Notes: a model not told the origin generated them from the letters alone. Shown: positions 6,911-15,824, counted from the stretch's first letter. The stretch is 44,183 nt of DNA from an uncultured Ruminiclostridium sp. (GCA_902490005.1 CABUCM010000023.1:1-44183); one strand, 5' to 3'. Made by a program: numbers and translations.

Positions 6911-8398
6911 CTACTGAAAACGGTATTCGGCGATGGTAACGGAGTGGGGAGGCAGCGTGAGAGCGCCGCCAAAAGGCGCCCATTGGGAATGGTCGGGGAA
7001 TATTTCGTTTTTATCGATATCGTTGTAGGAATCTATGGCCTTGCCCGTCAGGGTGTGAAGCCGGCATTCCTTGGGGATGGCGCCTAAATCAACATCCAGC
7101 TTCAGAGCCTTTTCAGGATCCTTGTTCACCAGGGACAGGGCCACGGAGCCGTCCTTCACCGTTGCCAGAGCGTCCAAAACCTGGATATCCTCCAAAGCCC
7201 CGGCCTTGCTTTTTACCGTCATCCGGGGCGCGTCTTCACACCAGCAATCGACGACGGTGCCGCCCAAAAGATTTACATACAGGTCGAAAACATGGTAGGT
7301 GGACCGAAGGACGATTCCATCTGAATAGGTGTAGATACAGCCTCTGGTGTTTACCGTCGGAGCGAAATTGGCCATTTTCACAATATCGCAGTGGCGGTTG
7401 CAGGCGTTTAGAAAGCAGGCGCTGAACACGGCGTCGGCCATGGTGTAAGTGGCGTTGCAGTCGTTTTCATCCCGGGGGGTTAGGTATTCCTCCTTGGTTA
7501 CCCCCATAGGGTTATGGAATACGTTGGGGTGGTACCAGCTTCGCAGATTCCACTCGTCAAAGGCGATTTTGATTTTTCCCTTCAGGTTCATGGCGGTGAG
7601 CAGGCCCTGGATGTTTTCGATGGAATCATCCACATGGTTGGTGTAGGCCAGAACCTCCTCATAGGTGGCGCAGTCGTTTTTTTCCTGCAGCGGGTCCCAA
7701 TATTCGTGAATGGAGATCCAATCCAAAAAACCGGCGCAGTTTTTCAGCAGGTTTACGTTCCAATCCAAATCGGTGAGGGCCGCCGCGGTCAATTCCGTGG
7801 TGGGATCGATGTGCTTAATCATTTTCGCGGACTCTTTTACCAGCCGCCCCCATTGTTGGGCGGATTTGGCGCCGATCTCCCAGTCGCCGTAGTTTTCATT
7901 CCCGATGCTCCAGTATTTTACGCCATAGGGCTTTGAGTGCCCGTTTTGAATCCGCCATTTGGCGTACCGGCCCTCCTGCTCTAAATTGCAGTATTCCACC
8001 CAGTCGCTCATTTCCTCTGAGCCGCCGGTTCCCGCGTTGGTGCAGATATAGGGCTGGCAGCCCAGCTTTTGGCACAGGTCTATGTATTCGTCGGTGCCGA
8101 AGGCGTTGGATTCCTCCACACGCCAGGCCTTGTCAAAATAAGGGCGCCGGTTGGGGCCCACGGCGTCCTTCCAGTGGTAGGAGGACGCGAAACAGCCGCC
8201 CGGCCATCTCAGAACAGGCACCTTGATTTTTCGCATGGCCTCCAAAACATCTGTCCTCAGCCCCTTTTCGTCGGATAAGGGGTTTTGAGGGTCGTAGATT
8301 CCTCCGTAAATCTGCCGGTGGAAGTGCTCGATAAAATGTCCGTATATCATCGGGTCCCGTTTGCCGAGGACCCGCTTTGGATTTACCGTGATACGCAT
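6911..8398 (-). CDS. Alpha-L-arabinofuranosidase, GH51 (first of three)
   Basis: A retaining glycosidase that releases terminal alpha-L-arabinofuranose. It is 495 residues and lacks a signal peptide, so it acts in the cytoplasm on imported oligosaccharides. It has the GH51 TIM barrel plus C-terminal beta-sandwich: YGHFIEH near the start, VLRWPGG, acid/base glutamate in IGNENYG (E168) and nucleophile in AFDEWN (E282). ATG at 8398 is preferred over the ATG nine bases upstream because AGAAAGGA then has a proper 8-base spacing and the N-terminus (MRITVNPKRVLG) matches its paralogues. It is the last gene of a likely lacI - nucleoside hydrolase - GH51 operon. It is clearly divergent from the other two GH51 proteins here, suggesting different linkage preference. 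Confidence 0.92.
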   Translation of the reverse strand: MRITVNPKRVLGKRDPMIYGHFIEHFHRQIYGGIYDPQNPLSDEKGLRTDVLEAMRKIKVPVLRWPGGCFASSYHWKDAVGPNRRPYFDKAWRVEESNAFGTDEYIDLCQKLGCQPYICTNAGTGGSEEMSDWVEYCNLEQEGRYAKWRIQNGHSKPYGVKYWSIGNENYGDWEIGAKSAQQWGRLVKESAKMIKHIDPTTELTAAALTDLDWNVNLLKNCAGFLDWISIHEYWDPLQEKNDCATYEEVLAYTNHVDDSIENIQGLLTAMNLKGKIKIAFDEWNLRSWYHPNVFHNPMGVTKEEYLTPRDENDCNATYTMADAVFSACFLNACNRHCDIVKMANFAPTVNTRGCIYTYSDGIVLRSTYHVFDLYVNLLGGTVVDCWCEDAPRMTVKSKAGALEDIQVLDALATVKDGSVALSLVNKDPEKALKLDVDLGAIPKECRLHTLTGKAIDSYNDIDKNEIFPDHSQWAPFGGALTLPPHSVTIAEYRFQ

Positions 8399-8458
8399 GG
8401 GATCCATCCTTTCTTCTGTGTTGGATAGGCGGCTTGAAAAGGGGGGGAAGGCAGGGGG

Positions 8459-9412
8459 TTACCCCTTGGCGGGCTGAGAAAAATACTGATGGCAGTTTCC
8501 AAGCTTTGTGAAAAGGTCGCGGAAAACCGCGTCCCGGTTAATTTGGTTCACACAGCGGATGAAGTGCCGGCCCTCGTCAAACGTATAGCTGTGGGCGGAA
8601 ACCGCCATAGGGGAGTGAATTAAACTGGAGGGCGTCCAGCTGCTGTTTACCAGAAACGCCACGGCGCCAATATCCCAGATGGGCTTGGACCAGGCGAAAT
8701 GGTCGCTGGTGAAGGCTTTTACATTGTCCACCAGGTAATCGCAGATCGGATTTTTCCCCGCCAGGCAGGCCTCCAGCTCGGGGACGGTGGTAATTAGGAA
8801 ATTGGTGACGCCGAAGGCGGGAACCTGCACCAGCGGCACGCCGCAGTTAAATAAAACCTGTCCGGCGGTCAGGTCCTGGCTCAGATTGAATTCGTCTGGG
8901 GAAGTCCAGTTCCGCGCGTTGCCGCCCAGCCACACCACCACGATGTTTTGAATAATATCGGGGCTTTTGATGATGGCGCTGGCGATATTGGTGCAGGCGC
9001 CGATCCCGATGACATAGAGGGGCTCCTCCCCTGAGGCCTGCCGGGCCTTTTGGATCAGGTCCTCCACCGCCTCGCTTTCCTGGGGGATAACAGGGCTTTT
9101 CAACGGCTGAGTACAGCCCCTAAACACGAAGTTTTCCGGGCTGCGGTTGGTTAAACGGCAGATTTTCAGGATTTCCTGATAGCTTTTTTCCATGCCGTCC
9201 GCGGGAGAAGCGGAGCGCTCGTTATAAAACAGCGCGGCGTAAACCGCTTGCAGCTCGATTTGTTCCGGCGACAGCATGGCGTATAAAATGGCGAACTGGT
9301 CGTCAATTTCATTATAGGTATCCGTATCCAGAACGGCTTTTACTTTATGGTTGGGAGGGCACAGCCTCTCCGCTTGGTGGGAAACTGATAATTTTGGGTA
9401 AATGATTTTCAT
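8459..9412 (-). CDS. Nucleoside hydrolase family protein
   Basis: A member of the inosine/uridine-preferring nucleoside hydrolase fold (IunH/RihA-type), which cleaves N-ribosidic bonds using a Ca2+ bound by an N-terminal aspartate cluster. The motif is present as DTDTYNEIDDQFA near residue 30, and later segments (VIGIGACTNIASAI, VVWLGGN, FNLSQDLTAGQVLF) match the family. The protein is 317 residues from ATG 9412, chosen because GGAGG lies 6 bases upstream; the longer frame adds 14 unconserved residues. It sits between a LacI regulator and an arabinofuranosidase on one transcript, an unusual setting for nucleoside salvage. The real substrate could be a furanosyl conjugate; this is inference. 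Confidence 0.85.
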   Translation of the reverse strand: MKIIYPKLSVSHQAERLCPPNHKVKAVLDTDTYNEIDDQFAILYAMLSPEQIELQAVYAALFYNERSASPADGMEKSYQEILKICRLTNRSPENFVFRGCTQPLKSPVIPQESEAVEDLIQKARQASGEEPLYVIGIGACTNIASAIIKSPDIIQNIVVVWLGGNARNWTSPDEFNLSQDLTAGQVLFNCGVPLVQVPAFGVTNFLITTVPELEACLAGKNPICDYLVDNVKAFTSDHFAWSKPIWDIGAVAFLVNSSWTPSSLIHSPMAVSAHSYTFDEGRHFIRCVNQINRDAVFRDLFTKLGNCHQYFSQPAKG

Positions 9413-9464
9413 AAAAGCCTCCAATTGCGTTCTATTAGGCGCGGGATGGAACACTGCCGGCCCT

Positions 9465-10499
9465 TCACGGAATCTTTTGGCAGGGTCCGGTAGTCCCCTC
9501 GTTATAAATTTTAACCGGCAGGACCCTGGCCTGCTTGGGCATGCTGGAGTTCGCGATTCGTTCCAGCAGAAGGTTCACGGCAATTTCGCCGATATTATAT
9601 TCCGGGGCGCAGAAAACGCTGGTCAAAGGCGCGTGATAAGGCACATATTTGCGGATATGGTCGAATCCCATCAGGGAAACATCCCTGGGAATCCTGATAT
9701 GGGCGGCCCGGAAAGTATTGATGACCTGATAGGCGATCTCATCGTTAAACGCCAAAATGGCGGTGTAATCAATGGGCTCCAGCAGGTCCAGGATGGAATT
9801 ATGCTTAATGGCGTGGTCGATCTCACCGCAGTCAATTATGCGGATGCCGGTTTCCGGAATTCCGGATTCCCGCAGGATTTTCACAAAGCCGGCCTCGCGG
9901 TCCACCTGGGAGCTGTTGTTCAAAGGCCCCCGGATGTAAACAAATTTTTTATGGCCCAGTTCTAAAAGATGCTTTCCCGCCAGATATCCGCCGGCAAAGT
10001 CGTCGCATCTTACCAAGTCCGCCGAAACGTCGGAAATCCAACGGTCCACCAGCACGAAAGGAACGCCGCTTTGCTCCAAAAAGTCGATCACTGGCTTATC
10101 GTCGCTGTAGGGGAAATACAGAATGCCATCCACAGACTGGGAAATCGCCACATGGACCATCTGGGTGCCGATCTGCTCCCCTTGCTCAGCAATCTGAGTG
10201 CAAAGGATCATCATATCATATCCGGCCTGGCGCAAAAAAAGCTCGATCTCACTAATCATGGTGGAGAAGTGCTGGTTCCGGATATCGTTGACAATCACCG
10301 CGATAATATGGCTGGCCCCGGACCGCAGGGAAGAAGCCAGGTTGTTGCGGATGTAGCCCTTTCGCTGGGCGGTTTGTTGGATTTTCAGGCGGGTTTGCTC
10401 CGGCAGCTTCGTGTCCCCGCGCAAGGCACGGGATACCGTGTTGACAGAGTAACCGCATTCATTGGCAATATCCTTTAAGGTGATACGAACTGGTTCCAA
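9465..10499 (-). CDS. LacI-family transcriptional regulator
   Basis: A 344-residue sugar-responsive regulator. The N-terminal helix-turn-helix reads TLKDIANECGYSVNTVSRAL, followed by the hinge helix region, and residues ~60-340 are a periplasmic-binding-protein-like effector domain (HIIAVIVNDIRNQHFSTMI, GFDHIRKYVPYHAPLTSV). The TTG at 10499 is preferred to the upstream ATG (10547): GAGAGGA sits just before it and LacI proteins begin within a few residues of the helix-turn-helix. It heads the operon with the nucleoside hydrolase and GH51 genes. Likely targets are this operon and perhaps the CG-centred palindromes before the 12979 gene. Confidence 0.9.
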   Translation of the reverse strand: MEPVRITLKDIANECGYSVNTVSRALRGDTKLPEQTRLKIQQTAQRKGYIRNNLASSLRSGASHIIAVIVNDIRNQHFSTMISEIELFLRQAGYDMMILCTQIAEQGEQIGTQMVHVAISQSVDGILYFPYSDDKPVIDFLEQSGVPFVLVDRWISDVSADLVRCDDFAGGYLAGKHLLELGHKKFVYIRGPLNNSSQVDREAGFVKILRESGIPETGIRIIDCGEIDHAIKHNSILDLLEPIDYTAILAFNDEIAYQVINTFRAAHIRIPRDVSLMGFDHIRKYVPYHAPLTSVFCAPEYNIGEIAVNLLLERIANSSMPKQARVLPVKIYNEGTTGPCQKIP

Positions 10500-10905
10500 G
10501 ATAATCCTCTCTTTTTCGGTATGAGAAACGATGATTCCGCTTCCCATCTGTTTTTTGATAACGCCCAGCGGTTCCCCAAAGGCCCGCGCGCAGCACCGCG
10601 CTCAAAAAATAATCAGCCCTAGGATAAAATTTATTCTGCTTAGTAAAAAACGCTGATAAGCTGTTTTTTCATTGGCTGGACATGATTATAATAACATTCT
10701 CGCCAAATCGGCGCAAGCCAAACTTGTTAGCCTGTTTTTATTTATTTTAATAATGCCGGGCCTTGCCCCCTAAGAAACCGAAAAGGGATGTTTCGGCGGC
10801 GCTGAGAGGAAAGCCGGAGGGGGTATAAGCCTGCTTCCCTTTTGAAAGCGTATGGATTCCTGAATCATTGGCCGCCACGCCCAGCCGGCGCCTGGAGCTG
10901 AGAGG
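10500..10905 (-). promoter_or_regulatory. Leader and promoter region of the lacI - nucleoside hydrolase - GH51 operon
   Basis: No gene is visible. TATAAT on the minus strand (10685-10690) is the best -10, with only TTGCGC at a 20-base spacing as -35. Next to the expected start is an inverted repeat (AAAAAAC ... GTTTTTT, 10647-10671, with inner GCT/AGC), and a GCGCG/CGCGC hairpin follows near 10590-10610. A weak hairpin (CCGAAA 10778-10783 / TTTCGG 10791-10796) with T-rich tail may end the 10906-12414 gene. Confidence 0.45.
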
Positions 10906-12414
10906 CTACCGGGGGAGGACGATCACATTGACGGAATGCTTTTTCACGCGGATGGGCTGGCCTGCGTCGATGGAGAAGCTGGCCGGCACCACGAGATCCG
11001 GCTTTTTGTGGGTGTTGGCGTCCAAAATGGAATCGCTGTACAGCTCCAGCATCCGCGCGGCCTTTCCAGAAGCGCCGGGGACCTCTAAGGTGAGCTGGCA
11101 GTCCTCGTCAAGGGACTGGTTGATAATGGACAAATAGACCATCTTTCCATCCGTGGTTGCCACCGCGTCGATGGCGGGAATCTCCTTGTCGATGACCGCG
11201 TCGGTGACCACATGGTTTTTCTTGTCGATGTTGATGCCAAAGGGCAGGCGGCGGATATCATGAACAATAATGCTGTTGTCGCAGTCCACGTCTGTCCGCA
11301 CAAGCTGAGAGCCCGTATGGTTAGAAAGCAGGTCGAACACATAGAAGGGGGTGCGCTTCAGGCAGCCTTCCTTGGTGACGTGAAGGGCCCCGGTGATATT
11401 GACAAAAGTGGAATACATGGCCATTTTTACCGTATCGCAGTTTCTCACCAGCCAGTTGAGAATCAGCGCGGTAATGATCGCGTCGTGCAGGTTGTAGGTT
11501 TCGTCCTGGTTCACGGCGCTGAAATTCCAGCCGAACATATTCCACTCGTCCCAGGCAACCTTGATATTGTCCTTGACGCCGTTTTGCCCGGTAATGATAG
11601 AGGCCAGGGTCAGCTTGTGGCGCTCGTCGATCTGGTAGGGGATATACAGGGTTTGCTCATACTGCTGGGAAACGTCTCCGAAATCCTCCCAGCCTAAGCC
11701 GTAATAATGGGCGGAAATCAGGTCAATATAGGGGGAAAGCTTTTTCACCACCGTGTGGTTCCATTCGGCGTCCTGCTCCATGCCGCAGGCCACCAAATGG
11801 ATGCTCTCATCCACCTTTTTCATTGCCTTGGCAAATTGAACCGCGGCGCCGGCGTACTCCTCGGCGGTCTGGCTTCCCATTTGCCAGGGGCCGTACATTT
11901 CGTTGCCCAGGCCCCAGAATTTTACACCGAAAGGCTCCTCGTACCCATGGGAGCGGCGCAGATTGGCATAGTAGGTGTCTAGGGTGCCGTTGCAGTACTC
12001 CACCCAATGCATGGCCTCCTCGGCGGTTCCAGTCCCCATGTTGACACAGATCAGGGGCTGCGCGCCTACCTTGCGGCATAGCTTGATAAACTCAGCGGTG
12101 CCGAATTGGTTGCTTTCCGAGGTTTCCCAGGCGAAATCAAACCGCTTTGGGCGGTTTTCCTTCGGGCCGACGCCGTCCTCCCAGTGGTAATTGGACACAA
12201 AATTGCCGCCGGGGTATCTTAGAACAGATACCTTTACCTGCCGCAGAAACTCCAGCACATCCGTGCGGAAGCCGTCCTCGTCGGCCAGCGGGCTGCCTGG
12301 ATCGTACACGCCGCCGTAGATATTGCCGAAGGCGTGCTCCATAAAGTGGCCGAAGAGGTTGCGGTCGATTTCACCTAGCTTTTTTTCCTGGTTGACTGTA
12401 ATTTTCGCTTTCAT
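10906..12414 (-). CDS. Alpha-L-arabinofuranosidase, GH51 (second of three)
   Basis: A cytoplasmic retaining arabinofuranosidase of 502 residues without signal peptide. The GH51 landmarks are present: FGHFMEH, VLRYPGG, acid/base glutamate in GLGNEMYG (E172) and nucleophile in AWDEWNMFGWN (E290). It ends in a beta-sandwich (VKKHSVNVIVLPR). ATG 12414 has GGAGAG 8 bases upstream. It is transcribed alone from a good minus-strand promoter in the divergent region shared with the third GH51 gene. Bacterial loci with several GH51 enzymes usually divide labour between alpha-1,2/1,3 branches and alpha-1,5 backbones; which enzyme does what cannot be read from the sequence. Confidence 0.92.
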   Translation of the reverse strand: MKAKITVNQEKKLGEIDRNLFGHFMEHAFGNIYGGVYDPGSPLADEDGFRTDVLEFLRQVKVSVLRYPGGNFVSNYHWEDGVGPKENRPKRFDFAWETSESNQFGTAEFIKLCRKVGAQPLICVNMGTGTAEEAMHWVEYCNGTLDTYYANLRRSHGYEEPFGVKFWGLGNEMYGPWQMGSQTAEEYAGAAVQFAKAMKKVDESIHLVACGMEQDAEWNHTVVKKLSPYIDLISAHYYGLGWEDFGDVSQQYEQTLYIPYQIDERHKLTLASIITGQNGVKDNIKVAWDEWNMFGWNFSAVNQDETYNLHDAIITALILNWLVRNCDTVKMAMYSTFVNITGALHVTKEGCLKRTPFYVFDLLSNHTGSQLVRTDVDCDNSIIVHDIRRLPFGINIDKKNHVVTDAVIDKEIPAIDAVATTDGKMVYLSIINQSLDEDCQLTLEVPGASGKAARMLELYSDSILDANTHKKPDLVVPASFSIDAGQPIRVKKHSVNVIVLPR

Positions 12415-12551
12415 CAAAACATCTCTCCATCACGGTTATTATGGCAATGAAATCCCGCCGCGCCGCCGGCTTCGCGCCCAAGGGGCCGCTGGCGTTTCCA
12501 GCCTCCGGGCTTGTTCCCTTTTTATCGTGCACGGACACGGAATTTGGTTTC

Positions 12552-12579
12552 AATATATCACAAAAGTTGAAATTGTCAA
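12552..12579 (-). promoter_or_regulatory. Sigma-A promoter of the 10906-12414 GH51 gene
   Basis: On the minus strand TTGACA (12574-12579), 16 bases, TATATT (12552-12557). The spacer contains TTTCAA and TTGAAA as an inverted repeat, a possible operator. Confidence 0.7.
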
Positions 12580-12835
12580 TCACGCTTTCCGCTGGTTTTC
12601 AGCTCCTTGCCGGCCAGGGGCTTCTCCTTTTTCCCCGCCTGACACCGGGGGAAACAAGGAGAAAATAAAGGCTGTTCAAAAGCGGAATTTGCTAGGAAAG
12701 GCGGTATTTTTCTCCGTTTTTGAAAACCGAAAAGGAAGCCTCGGGAAAAAGCGGTTTTCGTGCCGGTTTTAGGCTGATTTTTTAGCGCAAAAAAATTTTG
12801 TTCGTGAAAAATATATATTTTTTACAAAAAACGTA

Positions 12836-12884
12836 TTGACAAATTATAGAGTTAACGTTATTCTATAGTCAGGGTTATCGATAA
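12836..12884 (+). promoter_or_regulatory. Promoter with two CG-centred palindromes upstream of the third GH51 gene
   Basis: TTGACA (12836-12841), 17 bases, TATTCT (12859-12864). GTTAACGTTA (12851-12860) overlaps the -10 region and TTATCGATAA (12875-12884) lies just past the start of transcription. Palindromes with a central CG are typical of LacI-family operators, so this operon is probably under LacI-type repression. Confidence 0.65.
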
Positions 12885-12978
12885 TCCCAAACAGGCATGA
12901 AAAGTCCTTCCGGAATCGAAAGAAAGCGAGGAACAGAGGGCGGGCCTGTTTTTGAAGTTAGAAAGGTTGGATTCCTGA

Positions 12979-14490
12979 ATGAAGCAAGCGAAGCTACACG
13001 TTGACCGATATTTTCAGGTAGGCGAGGTTGATAAACGCATTTTCGGCTCCTTCATCGAGCATCTTGGCCGCGCCGTATACGGCGGCATCTATCAGCCGGG
13101 CAGCCCTTTGTCCGATGAGGCGGGCCTGCGCAAGGATACTTTGGAGCTGGTGCGCCAGCTAAAGGTTCCGGTGGTGCGCTACCCAGGCGGGAACTTTGTA
13201 TCGGGGTTCCATTGGGAGGACAGCGTCGGGCCCAAGGAAAACCGCCCGGCGAAAGTGGAGTTGGCCTGGAACGTCATCGAAACCAATGAATTTGGCCTGA
13301 ACGAATTTGCCGATTGGGCAAAGAAGGCCGGGACCGACGTTATGATGGCGGTGAATTTAGGGACCCGGGGCATCGACGATGCCAAAAACCTGTTGGAATA
13401 CTGCAACCTGTCTGGGGGAACCTATTACAGCGACCTGCGGCGCAGCCACGGCGTTCAGCAGCCTCATGACATCAAGCTTTGGTGCCTGGGCAACGAAATG
13501 GACGGCCCCTGGCAGATCGGCAGAAAGACCCCCCACGAATACGGCCGCCTGGCCGCCGAAACCGGCCGCGTGATGAAAATGATGTGCCCTGAGATTGAAC
13601 TGGTGGCCTGCGGTTCTTCCCTATGGGAAATGCCCACCTTCGGCGTTTGGGAAAGCGACGTGCTGAAAGAGTGCTATGATGTGGTGGATTATATCTCCAT
13701 GCATCAGTATTACGGCAATTACGATAACGATACGGCGGAATTTTTGGCCAACAGCACGGCGATGGACCGCTTTATTACCCAGGTGGTTTCCATCTGCGAC
13801 GCGGAGCAGGCCAAGCAGCACAGCAAAAAGAAAATCAACCTTTCCTTTGACGAGTGGAACGTCTGGTATCATTCCAAGGAGGCTGATGCCAAGCTGGAGC
13901 GGTGGACCAAAGCGCCCCATCAGTTAGAGGATATCTATAACTTTGAGGACGCGCTGCTGGTAGGCGAAATGCTGATTACGCTGCTTCGCCACGCGGACCG
14001 GGTGAAGATCGCCTGCCTGGCCCAGCTGGTAAACGTCATCGCGCCCATTATGACAAGCGACCGGGGCGCCTGGCGGCAGACTACATACTATCCTTATTAC
14101 TATACCAGCGTTTACGGCCGTGGAAAGGTGCTGCAGACCTTGGTGGATTCTCCCCTGTACACCACCAAAAACAACGGGGACGTACCTTATCTGGACGCGG
14201 TCCTGGTGGAAGGCGGGGACGGCTCGCTGACCCTGTTCGCTGTCAACAAAAGCCTGGAGGAAGATATCACCTTAGCCTGCGATCTCAGGCAGTATGAGGG
14301 TTTCCAGGTTTCTGAACACATTGTGCTCTGCCACGACGATATGAAGGCTGAAAACACCGAGGAACAGCCCGATACCGTAGTCCCCCAAAGCAATGGGGAA
14401 TCCAGTATGGAAAACGGCCAGCTTTCAGCGGTGCTGAAGAAGCACTCCTGGAATATGATCCGTATGACCCATAGAAGCACAAACGACTAA
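12979..14490 (+). CDS. Alpha-L-arabinofuranosidase, GH51 (third of three)
   Basis: A cytoplasmic GH51 enzyme of 503 residues, first gene of a roughly 12-kb operon. It shows FGSFIEH, VVRYPGG, acid/base glutamate in LGNEMDG (E173) and nucleophile in SFDEWNVWY (E292). An insert rich in charged residues precedes the nucleophile (AEQAKQHSKKK), and a tyrosine-rich segment (TTYYPYYYTSVYG) follows the barrel; neither is in the other two copies. It lies 17 bases before the importer's binding-protein gene, so import and arabinose removal are co-expressed. Its leader of ~110 nt contains AAACAGGC and GCCTGTTT arms followed by T, a possible attenuator. Confidence 0.92.
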   Translation: MKQAKLHVDRYFQVGEVDKRIFGSFIEHLGRAVYGGIYQPGSPLSDEAGLRKDTLELVRQLKVPVVRYPGGNFVSGFHWEDSVGPKENRPAKVELAWNVIETNEFGLNEFADWAKKAGTDVMMAVNLGTRGIDDAKNLLEYCNLSGGTYYSDLRRSHGVQQPHDIKLWCLGNEMDGPWQIGRKTPHEYGRLAAETGRVMKMMCPEIELVACGSSLWEMPTFGVWESDVLKECYDVVDYISMHQYYGNYDNDTAEFLANSTAMDRFITQVVSICDAEQAKQHSKKKINLSFDEWNVWYHSKEADAKLERWTKAPHQLEDIYNFEDALLVGEMLITLLRHADRVKIACLAQLVNVIAPIMTSDRGAWRQTTYYPYYYTSVYGRGKVLQTLVDSPLYTTKNNGDVPYLDAVLVEGGDGSLTLFAVNKSLEEDITLACDLRQYEGFQVSEHIVLCHDDMKAENTEEQPDTVVPQSNGESSMENGQLSAVLKKHSWNMIRMTHRSTND

Positions 14491-14507
14491 TTAAGGAGGA
14501 GCAAAAA

Positions 14508-15824
14508 ATGAAAAAACTTGTTTCCGGCATTCTGGCAGCCCTGTTAGCGGTAACGGCTTTCAGCGCCTGCAACACCAATTCTCCCGCCAGCTCGGGCAGC
14601 AGCGCCGCCAGCGGCGATACTTCCAGCGCGGAGGCGTCCAGCGGCGACGCTCAGACCCCTATCACCATCCAATTCTGGACTTCCTTTACCGGCCCTGACG
14701 GCGAATACGCCCGGGATATCACCAAGCGTTTTAACGAGCTGGACAACGGCATCACCGTGGAGTTCGACGCCATGGGCGCCGATATCCTGACGGAAAAGCT
14801 GGCAACCGCCCTTTCCACGGACAACGCCCCCGACCTGGTGTTCCAGTTCAACCTGCAGGTTGGCCTGCACGGTAAAAACGGCACCATGAGAGATTTGTCC
14901 GATTTCTGGGAGAAAACCGGCGTTGACGAAAGTGATTTCGTGGAAAATTCTATCACCGCCCTTCAGTATGAAGGCAAGCAGATCATGCTTCCCTTCCACT
15001 GGTATTCTACCTATCTGTATTGGAACAAAGACCTGTTCGAGGCCGCCGGCTTAGACCCGGAAACGCCTCCCACCACCTGGGAAGAGGTTTACACCATGGC
15101 CGAGAAGCTCACCGACCCCTCTAAGAACGTATACGGAATCGGCCTGCCCACCAGCGGCGCTGTGCCGTGGTTCTATTCCATCATGCGCTCTAACGGCGGA
15201 GATTTCTTCGATACCGAAAACATGAAATCCCTGCTGGACAGCAAAGAGAATCTGGATACCCTGAAGTGGATCCAGGATATGGCCCAGAAGGGCTTTACCC
15301 CCGCCAACAACACCGGCGCCGACCTGGATAACGTCATGATGGCGGACCAGCTGGCGATGTATGTAAACGGCCCCTGGCTGTCTACCGGCTTGAGGGACAA
15401 CGAGATCAACTTTGGCGTAACCGGTATGCCCGCCGGCAGCAAGGACACCATCGGCGTTGCCGAGGAATATGGTTTCTGCGTGCCCAAGGATACGCCTGAC
15501 GCCAATGTGGACGCGGCTTACAAGTATATGGCTTATTGGTACACTCCTGAGATCGCCTCCGAGTGGTGCCTGAAGAATGGCTATCCTCCCTTCATGAAGT
15601 CCCTGGTTGAAAACGAGGACATCAAGAACGACGAATACGTCAACATCTTCTCTCAGATGCAGGATTACGGCGAGGTATCCTGCGTGGGCCTGACCACCGG
15701 CCAGCAGATTCAGAGCGACGTGCTGTTCCCCATGGTGGAAAACATCATGGCCGGAAACGACGCCCAGGCTGAATTGACCAAGGCTTCTGATGAAGTAAAC
15801 GAGATTTTAGCAACGGAAAAATAA
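14508..15824 (+). CDS. CUT1 sugar ABC transporter substrate-binding lipoprotein
   Basis: An extracellular solute-binding protein of family 1 (438 residues) with a lipoprotein signal peptide (lipobox FSAC, Cys at residue 21). A low-complexity Ser/Ala/Gly linker (residues ~24-48) holds the binding domain off the membrane. The mature domain begins with ITIQFWTSFTGPDGEYAR and carries the family's YVNGPWLSTGL motif. The ribosome binding site AAGGAGG is excellent, fitting the high expression needed for binding proteins. Together with the two permeases that follow it should import an arabinose-containing oligosaccharide, judged only from the surrounding enzymes. Confidence 0.9.
   Translation: MKKLVSGILAALLAVTAFSACNTNSPASSGSSAASGDTSSAEASSGDAQTPITIQFWTSFTGPDGEYARDITKRFNELDNGITVEFDAMGADILTEKLATALSTDNAPDLVFQFNLQVGLHGKNGTMRDLSDFWEKTGVDESDFVENSITALQYEGKQIMLPFHWYSTYLYWNKDLFEAAGLDPETPPTTWEEVYTMAEKLTDPSKNVYGIGLPTSGAVPWFYSIMRSNGGDFFDTENMKSLLDSKENLDTLKWIQDMAQKGFTPANNTGADLDNVMMADQLAMYVNGPWLSTGLRDNEINFGVTGMPAGSKDTIGVAEEYGFCVPKDTPDANVDAAYKYMAYWYTPEIASEWCLKNGYPPFMKSLVENEDIKNDEYVNIFSQMQDYGEVSCVGLTTGQQIQSDVLFPMVENIMAGNDAQAELTKASDEVNEILATEK

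Larger units (their letters stand above)
12415..12978. promoter_or_regulatory. Divergent control region between two GH51 genes
   Basis: No gene is visible in these 564 bases. They hold a promoter on each strand (listed separately), a 15-bp near-perfect inverted repeat (12622-12663, TTCTCCTT arms with inner TTTCCCC/GGGGAAA), a second perfect repeat (GAAAACCG 12722-12729 / CGGTTTTC 12752-12759), an A+T-rich tract at 12780-12830, and CG-centred palindromes next to the plus-strand promoter. Confidence 0.6.

Noticed and set aside
6411..6983. 190-codon minus-strand frame crossing intergenic repeat copy A
   Set aside because: It overlaps the ends of lgt and the GH51 gene and their terminator, and has no ribosome binding site; treated as a non-coding repeat.
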